A DNA stretch of 15,608 bases from Baffinella frigidus. Taxonomy: Eukaryota; Cryptophyceae; Cryptomonadales; Baffinellaceae. Numbering within the stretch: the first letter of the stretch is position 1; each line of letters opens with the position of its first letter. Both the position numbers and the translations under genes were made by a program. This document shows positions 1 to 7,210 of the stretch, piece after piece. The stretch lies in contig MU646320.1 of the NCBI GenBank assembly GCA_026770585.1, forward strand, positions 1,213,862 through 1,229,469, given 5' to 3'. The notes below the pieces were generated by a model that did no database searches, was not told the origin of the DNA, and worked only from the letters and a program-made list of their open reading frames with translations.

Positions 1-141
1 TCTTCTTCTTCTTTATTACTCTCGATACAGGTCCTAGATAGGCCCTTTAGCCTTGAGTTGAGAGATACAATGTCTATGAGCCTCAAGAACGAGCCCGCAC
101 CGGAGATGATCGTGCAGAGCTGGTGTGCCTTGCACCGGCTA

Positions 142-262
142 CTGAGGTACCTCGCTCATACGAAAGCGCCACCCCCTAGGACCCTACAGTAGGCCCATGC
201 CTAGGGCCCTGTGGTGGTCCCTAGGGGGAAGGGCGATTTCTTATGAGCGAGGTACCCCTGTA
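142..262. mobile_element. Foldback MITE, pogo/Tc1-mariner-like (copy A)
   Basis: Inverted ends GGTACCTCGCTCATA (left) and TTATGAGCGAGGTACCCCTG (right), with inner arms rich in CCTAGG. The left terminus is degenerate (CTGAGG in place of CAGGGG). The right end is followed by TA. No coding capacity; the whole element can fold into one hairpin. Confidence 0.8.
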
Positions 263-306
263 ACGGCAGAAGGACGCAAGGTTGTGAGGACGCCTAGGTA
301 GCGTGC

Positions 307-338
307 AAGACTCCATCACACCGAGGTGTGGGAGTCTT
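307..338. repeat. Hairpin, 14-16 bp arms
   Basis: AAGACTCCATCACACC against GGTGTGGGAGTCTT with a two-base bulge and a GA loop. Confidence 0.6.
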
Positions 339-385
339 CCGCGACGCTCCTCCGTGTCAAGCCGCCCTTGCCGAACGCCTCGCCC

Positions 386-486
386 TTACTCGAGAGAGGA
401 ATCCCAGGTTGTGTGTGGGCTGCCCTGAAGTCCTCGAGCGAGTAAAGGTCAGCCCACACACAACACGGGATTTCTCTCTCGAGTAA
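386..486. repeat. Inverted repeat with 37-bp arms
   Basis: Arms 386-422 and 450-486 match at 34 of 37 positions by eye (both contain the CTCGAGAG and GTGTGTGGGCTG sections). The 27-bp centre is unrelated. The surrounding 1-900 region holds no gene that I can support. Confidence 0.75.
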
Positions 487-640
487 TGGTCGGTCCACAC
501 GGCCGAAAACACCAAAAGCATGCGTGGATTCCCCCCAACAAAAGGATCGAGCTCGTGCCGAGGATCCGCAGGTGTCTCTCTGTGAGTCCAAGCCCACACG
601 CCCTTTTGGCTGCCCCGCCCCCACCCGCCGGGGCCGATAA

Positions 641-681
641 CCCTGTATGCGCATGCCGACTAGCAACATGCGCATACAGGG
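641..681. repeat. Perfect 15-bp hairpin
   Basis: CCCTGTATGCGCATG (641-655) and CATGCGCATACAGGG (667-681) with an 11-nt loop. Confidence 0.75.
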
Positions 682-732
682 TCATCTGGGCTATGGATCA
701 CGGGTGCTCCGACATCACTCGGTGTCCCTTTT

Positions 733-797
733 CTTAAATTAGTACCAGAGGGTCGACTAAACGCAAGATTGAGTCAACCCTCAGATATTAAATCAAG
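733..797. repeat. Imperfect inverted repeat
   Basis: CTTAAATTAGTACCAGAGGG (from 733) pairs imperfectly with CCCTCAGATATTAAATCAAG. A short AT-rich foldback; origin unknown. Confidence 0.4.
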
Positions 798-852
798 AAA
801 ATGGGGGGCCAAAATCCGGTCTGTGTTCTTAAGTTTTGGTTTCTAAGCCCAG

Positions 853-911
853 ATAGGACCCTATGGTGATCCTAGGGAGGGGGCGTTTCCTATGAGCGAG
901 GAACCCCTGTA
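853..911. mobile_element. Half copy of the foldback MITE (copy B)
   Basis: Only the right half is present: the core ATAGGACCCTATGGTGATCC, then CCTATGAGCGAGGAACCCCT and TA. The left arm has been lost. It is followed by a run of ACAGGGG-like fragments at 941-981. Confidence 0.65.
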
Positions 912-985
912 GCCCGAACATCGCTGCCCCCCTGGGTGGTACAGCTACAGGGGCAGCTACAGGGGGTTACAGGGGTTCCTCGAAA

Positions 986-1050
986 TCAAGGACACGCACC
1001 GCCCTAGGGTCCACGCCTCTAGGCGTGTGCTCCTAGAGGAGCAGTGTCCC
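986..1050. repeat. Inverted-repeat block with CCTAGGG core
   Basis: GGACAC near 990 pairs with GTGTCC near 1045. A perfect inner hairpin CACGCCT-CT-AGGCGTG lies at 1012-1027. Similar AAGGACRCGC starts recur at 1252, 1500 and 6632. Confidence 0.4.
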
Positions 1051-1150
1051 TCAAGTGACCAGGCCTCCAAATTTGGGGGCCTGAGGTCCTCGGCTGGTCC
1101 TAGGGCCCTACGGTAGGGCGTATCAGCCTACTGGCCACTTAAGGGATAGG
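1051..1150. repeat. Family-2 foldback copy
   Basis: Arms TCAAGTGACCA and TGGCCACTTAAGGG. The internal hairpin at 1061-1082 (AGGCCTCC... ...GGGGGCCT) has one mismatch. Same core as the other copies. Confidence 0.6.
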
Positions 1151-1310
1151 ACCATTCTCCTAGAGGAGCATAGGACCACCCTAGGGGCGATCGAATTGGG
1201 GGCGCGGGTGAAGCAGCTACAAGGGGGAGCCGCAGGGGGTTACTCGTAATTAAGGACGCGCTGTTGGACCTTGTTTTCGAGTCACCCAAACGTACATGGA
1301 CAGCTGCAAT

Positions 1311-1379
1311 ACTTTAGACGTGACCGGGAGCAATCATAAGTTGACACCCTTGCAGAATAGCCCGAAAACGGGCTATTCT
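1311..1379 (+). repeat. Conserved 48-bp module ending in a terminator-like hairpin
   Basis: 1311-1358 recurs inverted at 11847-11894 with a single difference. It is followed by a perfect hairpin, AGAATAGCCCG (1354-1364), AAAA loop, CGGGCTATTCT (1369-1379). No gene adjoins it, so it should not be read as a bacterial terminator. The stretch 1380-1557 beyond it is unassigned. Confidence 0.6.
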
Positions 1380-1557
1380 TCCAAAGGTTGACCTCGCGGC
1401 AGTGAGGAGTTGACTTTTGCGATTGACCACCCTCAGGTCTAGCGTAGGTGTCTCCCGATGGAAAGACGAGGTCCCTCGGTCCTGCTAGTAAAGTGGCGTT
1501 AAGGACGCGTGGCGTGTTGGCACCGACAGGTCGTAACGTACAGTGGCTGTAATCTTA

Positions 1558-1659
1558 TTAACCCGTAAGTGACCAACGGGCGAATAATCGCCCGTGGAAG
1601 CCATAGGCAGGTCCTAGGGCCCTACGGTAGGGCGTATGAGCCTACTGGTCACTTAAGGG
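1558..1659. repeat. Family-2 foldback copy
   Basis: Starts TTAACCCGTAAGTGACCA and ends TGGTCACTTAAGGG. Internal perfect hairpin ACGGGCGA-ATAA-TCGCCCGT (1576-1595), then the core GGGCCCTACGGTAGGGCGTA. The right flank GATAGGCGTT is not TTAA. Confidence 0.65.
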
Positions 1660-1696
1660 ATAGGCGTTGAGAGATTCGCCTGCAACTACGTGTAAA

Positions 1697-2695
1697 CTAC
1701 ATCCAGCCCTGGAGCTCCTGCGCGTCGCGTGCCCATTCCGCCGCACGCGCCGGCTTCGAGAAGATCGTTCCCAGCTTTTTGCTGTCCTTCATCTGTCCTA
1801 CTCGCCCCCCCCTCTTCGCAACGTGCCGAGAGTCGGTGTACACGACCTCGACATCGTCCCTCGAGCGCCGGAACTCGCTGAAGTACGCGGCTAGGTCGGC
1901 CGCCGCCTCCATGCACTCGCGGGGGCTCTTGCCCAGGTGACGGCACATGGAGGTGCGGAGCAGCACGCGGGAGCCGCGTCCATGCCGCACCTGCAGCCAC
2001 AGGTCGGTGCCTTGGCTGATCCGCCTGAGCAGCTCATCGCTGAAGGATTGTCGCCCGACCAGAATTGGAACACCCCTTGGCGACTCTATGACGAGTCCGT
2101 CAAAGCCAGGGGGTCGACCCCACTGCGCGAGCTGGAGTGCGTCAACGTCGAATTTGTCGAGCCGTGCGCCAAGCCCGAGCTCTTCCATGGCACACCGCAG
2201 CGCCACGAGGTCGGTGCCGCTCTCGTGCGTGAGGTTAGACCTCAGCTCGAGCAGCCGATCCTCCGCCACTTCCACCTCGGCGAAACGCAGCGGCAGGGCT
2301 TTGGCCATGCGGAGCGCCTTGGCGCGTGCCTTGTCGTCACCGTCGTCAACTTCGGTGAGAAGTGCCGCCTCTTTTTGCTGCTCGAGCGCTGAGCGCTTCT
2401 GTGCCTGCTGTTCGAGCGCATCCTGCAGAACGCCTTGGAGCAGACGACGCTCGCGCGATGGGCCTGTGAGCCTCACTGGCCCATCGGCCTCGTGATTCAT
2501 CCGCAGCATTCCGCGAACTCCACCACCACCTGTAATGTGGCGATGCTGGTGGATGAGGCGACCTGGGAAGTGTGGATGAGCAAGGCGCACCGCAGAGAGA
2601 GCGGGGGCGTTCAAGACGAAAGCGGCCGCCCCTCGAAGTCCGTTGAATGGCATGGCGATGCTAACCACCGCGATGACTGCAGCCAGGAAGCGCAT
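1697..2695 (-). CDS. Plastid-targeted NFACT-R domain protein
   Basis: Single uninterrupted frame of 332 codons from ATG (2693-2695) to TAG (1697-1699), read as one exon. Residues 1-25 form a signal peptide (MRFLAAVIAVVSIAM core) ending A23-A24-A25, followed by F26 and a basic, His/Arg-rich stretch to about residue 65: the layout of a secondary-plastid bipartite leader. Residues 80-160 are charged and probably helical or coiled coil (LEQQ repeats at 94-108). Residues 198-315 match NFACT-R (DUF814): GVPILVGRQ at 208-216, TDLWLQVRHGRGSRVLL at 230-246, then a helix PRECMEAAADLAAYFSEFRR at 258-277 and VEVVYTD at 282-288. In known families this domain binds RNA or ribosomes (RqcH, NEMF) or stands alone (CCDC25). 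The NFACT-N and HhH parts are absent, so CAT-tailing activity should not be assumed. A role in plastid translation or rescue is inference. The 3' end runs into repeat DNA just downstream of the stop. The coding part is far more GC-rich than the sequence upstream of it. Confidence 0.85.
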   Translation of the reverse strand: MRFLAAVIAVVSIAMPFNGLRGAAAFVLNAPALSAVRLAHPHFPGRLIHQHRHITGGGGVRGMLRMNHEADGPVRLTGPSRERRLLQGVLQDALEQQAQKRSALEQQKEAALLTEVDDGDDKARAKALRMAKALPLRFAEVEVAEDRLLELRSNLTHESGTDLVALRCAMEELGLGARLDKFDVDALQLAQWGRPPGFDGLVIESPRGVPILVGRQSFSDELLRRISQGTDLWLQVRHGRGSRVLLRTSMCRHLGKSPRECMEAAADLAAYFSEFRRSRDDVEVVYTDSRHVAKRGGRVGQMKDSKKLGTIFSKPARAAEWARDAQELQGWM

Positions 2696-2813
2696 CTTCG
2701 AATCCTTTAGGTGTCTTTGGGCGTCGGATTTACCCAGTGCTAAAAAAAGAAAATTCCATTTTGTCGAGCTGCTTTACAGCATTTATGTAAAGCAACTCGA
2801 TCGGGCAAATCAA

Positions 2814-2957
2814 CCCTGTATCCCCTCTTCACGAGCCTCTGCACTGGAGAGCGAAACGCGATCCGAAAGCAAAAATGCTTTCTCTGCAGTCCTTTCTACG
2901 GAAGGGCGTGTCGTTGGCATATGTTGGGAGAAATTAAAACCTAAAGGACCTAAAGGA
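2814..2957 (+). repeat. Dispersed 145-bp repeat, copy 1
   Basis: Near-identical to 3059-3203. Contains the hairpin GAAAGCAAAAATGCTTTC (2865-2882), a CTGCAG site and the tail ACCTAAAGGACCTAAAGGA. No conserved frame across copies; it is not a gene. Confidence 0.8.
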
Positions 2958-3058
2958 ACGGCTGCAGATACCATGAGCCTCAAAGGAGGCTGACTTGGGT
3001 TCGGTGCGTGCGCGAGTGAGATATCCTCTGGATCAACTCAAACACCCCAACAGAGCCA

Positions 3059-3203
3059 CCCTGTATCCCCTCTTCACGAGCCTCTGCACTGGAGAGCGAA
3101 ACGCGATCCGAAAGCAAAAATGCTTTCCCTGCAGATCCCTTCTACGGAACGGCGTGTCGTTGGGCTATGTTGGGAGAAATTAAAACCTCAAGGACCTAAA
3201 GGA
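3059..3203 (+). repeat. Dispersed 145-bp repeat, copy 2
   Basis: Offset 245 bp from copy 1, with the same hairpin at 3110-3127 and the GGGAGAAATTAAAACCT section. Weaker similarity extends upstream to about 2985 and recurs near 4100-4210, so the ancestral unit was longer. Confidence 0.8.
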
Positions 3204-3342
3204 TCTAGCGCAGAAAGGTCATTCTGCAGAGGGATGGACCCCAAGGGTCCGGCAGGCGTTGAGACCGAACGCATGTACCGAGTCAACAAACATACGAAGC
3301 GGGATTTCCGGGTTTCTGAATCTGCACCCTCTTTGACCTGTG

Positions 3343-3612
3343 CAACCCGCACAACTTGACAACCACGCTGTATGTGTCGTTTTGTTTGCAAAATAAATAA
3401 ATAGATTGACACTCTTGTGAATTGTACGCCGCTCACCTGAGCCGGCGGCTCCGTGAATTTACTCAAACAACTTCTGGCCTTTGGAACCCGCACAACTTGA
3501 CAACCACATTGCATGTATTGTTTTGGTTTGCAAATAAATAAACTCATTGACACTATTTGTGAATTGTACGCCGCTCACCTGAATCGGCGGCTCCGTGCTT
3601 TTACTCAAACAC
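3343..3612 (+). repeat. 141-bp tandem duplication
   Basis: AACCCGCACAACTTGACAAC begins at 3344 and again at 3485. Both units include an AAATAAATAAA section and GAATTGTACGCCGCTCACCT followed by GGCGGCTCCGTG, which can form a GCCGC/GCGGC stem. The units have diverged by scattered substitutions and short indels. Confidence 0.8.
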
Positions 3613-3846
3613 CGTTTGGGGGTCCGCAGGTGAGGACAGCATACATCATCGCATGGCCGGCGAGGACGGCTGCGGACGTGGGGCGGGGGGGGCGCACAGC
3701 ATGCCTCGCGGCGGTGCGCCCGCGGAGGGACCCCTTCCGGGTCCCTTTGCTTCTGAGGGGCCACAAAGGGGAGCGGGGACGGCGCGCCTGACGGCATTGC
3801 GGCTGCGCGCAAGACAAGACTATCTCTCTTATTTCTCTAGTTCTAC

Positions 3847-3886
3847 ATTCTGAATGGTCAAGCTTTTATGCATGGCCATTCAGAAT
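3847..3886. repeat. Perfect 11-bp hairpin
   Basis: ATTCTGAATGG (3847-3857) and CCATTCAGAAT (3876-3886) around an 18-nt loop. The GC-rich stretch before it (3620-3840) has open frames on both strands but nothing recognisable. Confidence 0.6.
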
Positions 3887-4267
3887 CGGGAGCGGCCCCC
3901 TGAACCACAGCGGGCGGAGCCCAATGCTTTATTTGGGAAGTAAGGCAGACCCGATCCTAGCTTGGGGACGGCATGGGCTGACACCGACAATCCTGTTTAA
4001 TAAACACGAAATCAACGAAATCAGATCTCTCACTCTCTCGCTCGCTGACTTCCGTACATTGGGGGAAACCCCTACATGCGTTTGGTTTGACATCTGAGGT
4101 ATCCGTGGTTGGAGCTCCTGTGAGCCTAACGATGGGATACCATATGGGCCTTCAGCCGACTTGCTTTATCCTGAGTGTGTGTGCGAAAATGTACCTCTTT
4201 GGTCTAACTCAAACGCCCGATGAGGATACCCTTTAGCCGGTTCTGCCGCGATCCTTCTGCAACGGGG

Positions 4268-4460
4268 GGCCTGATGTGATCCGAAAGGAAGCACGGCCTT
4301 TCTGCAGGATACGTTCCGGTGTCCGCCTATGTTGGGAGTTAAAAGAACCTAAAGGACCTAAAGGAGGCCTGATGTGATCCGAAAGGAAGCACGGCCTTTC
4401 TGCAGGATACGTTCCGGTGTCCGCCTATGTTGGGAGTTAAAAGAACCTAAAGGACATAAG
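4268..4460 (+). repeat. Tandem duplication (98-bp unit) of the diverged dispersed repeat
   Basis: Units 4268-4365 and 4366-about 4460 are almost identical. They share ATGTTGGGAG and CCTAAAGGAC with the 145-bp repeat but have hairpin GAAAGG-AAGCACGG-CCTTTC in place of GAAAGC...GCTTTC. Sequence on either side (3900-4260 and 4461-4740) contains no recognised gene. Confidence 0.8.
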
Positions 4461-4740
4461 GGATCCCAGGATTTGACTTGGTCCAATCTTGGTCCTTCAC
4501 ACAAAACGTGTGTATCGCTCGACGGCTCTGAAATCCTCACGGTGTCCTCTTCAAATCCAGTCGAGGAACCCTGCCCAACGGAACACGGGACCATGCTCAA
4601 CACACGCCTTGTTCGCGGAAAGTTGACCCGAATTAATTGAGCATGTTTTCGGGTCTCTGATGCCCCACTACGCGGGAGGACTAGTTGCGTTCTTGGAGCC
4701 ATTTTAAACAAATCCTGCTGTTACTTTTCCGTCAAAGTCA

Positions 4741-5340
4741 ATTATTTGTGGTCATTTTCGGCAAGTTTTGCCGATTTCAAGGGGAAATAATAGATAGACG
4801 CAGGGCGTAAAATGACAGGTAGCGCTCCCGCGTAGCAAGTTCCATGAGAGAATTGAACAGGACAATGCCAGACCGGGCAATATTTACTGCTCCGACGATG
4901 AAGGGCCCCCTCGCTAACTTTGCTTTCCAGAGAGTTGAGAGTCCATCTAGACTATTTCTACTAGGATCTTATCCATTCCCTGGACTCCAAACGGAATTTC
5001 GCCTTGATTTCAAGGCGAAAAGGACCTGGTCCAGGTGTCTCTTGTGCATGCTCTCGCAATCATATTCACCACAGCACCGTATGGTGTCTGTGTTCACAAA
5101 CCATTTCCCTGTTTCCTCCAATTGGGATTGCACGTCAACGGGATTTTACTTCAACGGCGAATGTGTTATTTGACCATATTTAATTTATATTTAGTTCGTG
5201 GTGGAGTTTTCAAACATTTACCACCCCCTTCCTAAACGTGGCAGGTACACGGCCAACGTGATCGCACAGAGATGCGGGACTGTCATCCTCCCGGCCGAAG
5301 ACCACGAATCGGTGCCCTGACCCCTACACCCCAACCCGAA
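4741..5340. other. Unassigned non-coding stretch
   Basis: No supportable gene. The open frame at 4844-5173 has no family character. A section at 4890-4925 (CCGACGATGAAGGGCCCCCT, then CGCTAACTTTGCTTTCCAG) is similar to 5958-5990, so a short dispersed repeat is present. It ends in an intron-like branch-site and acceptor sequence. Confidence 0.4.
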
Positions 5341-5690
5341 AACCGAAAACCGAAAACAGAAAACAGAAAACAGAAAATCGAATCCCGAAACTCTGAACCC
5401 TAAACCCTAAACCCTGAACTCTAAACCCTAAACCCTAAACCCTAAACCCAAACATGAACCCAAGCTCTAAACTCTGAACCCTGAACTCTGAACCCTACAT
5501 CCTAAACCCTAAACCCTAAACCCTAAACCCTAACCCTAACCCTAACCCTTAAACCCTAACCCTTAAACCCTAAACCCTACCCTAAACCCTAAACCCCAAA
5601 CCCTGAACCCTAAACCCTAAACCCCAAACCCTAAACCCTAAACCCTAACTTCGAAATCCGACAACCGAAACCCAAAACCCGAAACCTGAA
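5341..5690 (+). repeat. Interstitial telomere-like CCCTAAA tract
   Basis: Starts with AACCGAAA/AACAGAAA units, then CCCTAAA and CCCTGAA units from about 5395 to 5650, including a purer core near 5505-5580, then AACCCGAAA units. This is the reverse complement of the plant-type TTTAGGG repeat. The degeneracy argues against an active telomere. Confidence 0.9.
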
Positions 5691-6091
5691 ACACTTCTGT
5701 TATCCCCCAGATAGCCACAGCCCCGACCTGTCTACACGAAGCAGTCGTTTTCCAATTGCTTGGCCTGATCGATGCGGTGATCGTTTGATCCGGGTAATTG
5801 AATTTTCGGGTCCATGCTAATTTTCCTCGTAGATGTTATACTTTTGTTGAACGCCAGGTCTGGCTATTCATTTCCTGCAGCCTCCCCGACGACCCATCTC
5901 TTCTTTCGATTGCCCTCGCCGGATCTGGCAAGATTTTTTTACTGGCGCCGCTCCGGCTATGAAGAACCCCCTTGCTAACGGTGCTTTCTCGCTGAACAGA
6001 TGCCCTCTTCGCGCAAGCGGCCGTGGCTCAATCGGTGAATACTCGGGCTACCTTCTTCAGCGAGCGGCTGCGGGACTCCAGATCTGTGTTA
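5691..6091. other. Unassigned non-coding stretch
   Basis: No convincing gene on either strand. Only the short dispersed section at 5958-5990 (shared with 4890-4925) was recognised. Confidence 0.4.
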
Positions 6092-6186
6092 CTCTCGATT
6101 ACAAGACAGCGCCCCCCTCCTAGGACCACAACAGAGCCCTAGGAATCGGCCTGTGGAGGGTCCCAGGGGGGGGGCCTTGTCTCTCG
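6092..6186. mobile_element. Divergent foldback element with a CCTAGG core
   Basis: Arms TTACAAGACAGCGCCCCC and GGGGGCCTTGTCTCTCGAG are imperfectly complementary around CCTAGGACC and GGGTCCCAGG. It has the layout of the MITE family but different ends. Confidence 0.45.
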
Positions 6187-6239
6187 AGGCACCTCTCTAT
6201 CTCAAGGCGCCGCTCCAAGTAGCGGTGGCTCGCTCCCTC

Positions 6240-6360
6240 TACAGGGTTACCTCGCTCATAAGAAACGCCCACCCCCTTAGGGTCCCCATAGGGCCCTAGG
6301 CATAGGCCTACTGTAGGGTCCTAGGAGGGGTTGGTTTCTTATGCGCGAGGTACCCCTGTA
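6240..6360. mobile_element. Foldback MITE (copy C)
   Basis: Complete palindromic element. Left end TACAGGGTTACCTCGCTCAT, right end ATGCGCGAGGTACCCCTGTA, centre CCCTAGGCATAGGCCTACTG. TA flanks both ends, as expected for a Tc1/mariner-pogo type target duplication. Confidence 0.85.
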
Positions 6361-6471
6361 GTGCGGGGGGTCGCGTGCGTGTCGTGGCGTGGGTTTCTTC
6401 TTACAATACACTTGTGAATTCACTCCGGCGTGCGACTGAGACGCCCCCCTATTGATCGGAGTTTTTCCCGG

Positions 6472-6589
6472 TACAGGGGTACCTCGCTCATATGAAATGC
6501 TCACCTTCCCAGGATCACCATGCGTAAGGAAGGCATGGTCCTACTGTGGGGTCCTAGGGGTGGTTTCATATGAGCGAGGCACCCCTGTA
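6472..6589. mobile_element. Foldback MITE (copy D)
   Basis: Left end TACAGGGGTACCTCGCTCAT, right end ATGAGCGAGGCACCCCTGTA. The arms next to the ends carry ATATGAAA/TTTCATAT where other copies have ATAAGAAA/TTTCTTAT: the change is matched on both arms, so the pairing is kept. Confidence 0.85.
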
Positions 6590-6890
6590 TGACGCCAGCC
6601 CTGTTTAGTTGAATGTACAGAGGTGACTTGAAGTTAAGGACATGCTCCGTCCTAGGGTCCTACAGAAGGCATACATGTAGTTCTAGGAGAGAGAGAGTTC
6701 TTTATTGACAACCAACTGGTCCGGATCCACCTCATCATGACTCAGATGATGTTAGTGGACCGGCCTCGCGCCAAGGGAGTTTGAGTTCTAGGGTGCAAAG
6801 GAATACGCCAGAGACACAAGGGGGTTGCGTGACCTTAGTTTCGAGTGACCCCTGTACCGTGTTTGATGCTCTTTCTCGCTCACTGTCTTT
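6590..6890. other. Unassigned stretch with a foldback fragment
   Basis: AGTTAAGGACATGCTCCGTC followed by CCTAGGGTCC at about 6630-6660 resembles the block at 986-1010. GGTCCGGATCCACCTCATCA near 6719 pairs loosely with GATGTTAGTGGACCGG at 6748-6763. No gene seen. Confidence 0.35.
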
Positions 6891-6897
6891 CTGTCTC

Positions 6898-6943
<46 letters not shown>

Positions 6944-7035
6944 GCTCCCTCTTTCTCTTTCTGTCGCTCTCTCTCTCGCGCGCGCTCTCTCTCTCTCTCT
7001 CTCTCTGGCGCGCGCGCGCGCGCTCTCTCTATCTG
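6891..7035. repeat. CT/CG microsatellite
   Basis: (CT)n runs with CTGT and CTTT interruptions, then an alternating GCGCGC run at about 7008-7023. The minus-strand reading is purine-rich. Open frames crossing it are low complexity. It lies about 180 bp beyond the stop of the TRAF-type gene, possibly in its 3' flank. Confidence 0.9.
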
Positions 7036-7210
7036 CATCGGCAGAACCACCTCCTCCACCCTACCCCGCCCCGCCCAACACCATGCCATCCTCTCTCCTG
7101 CCCTGCCGCTTGGCGTGCCGGTCCTGCTCTCCACACCCCTCTACCCCAACGCGTTCATGGGCTACCTACCCTCCCGGCCCCGTCCCGCCCGCACGCCCCC
7201 TCCTACACGC

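Noticed and set aside
1354-1379. Rho-independent bacterial terminator
   Set aside because: Only two T residues follow the stem, there is no upstream gene, and the setting is eukaryotic.
1937-2495. Plus-strand open frames of 151 and 182 codons
   Set aside because: Antisense shadows of the NFACT-R gene caused by its high GC content.
4844-5173. 109-codon plus-strand open frame
   Set aside because: No recognisable domain, composition unlike the two real genes, and its start overlaps a short dispersed repeat.
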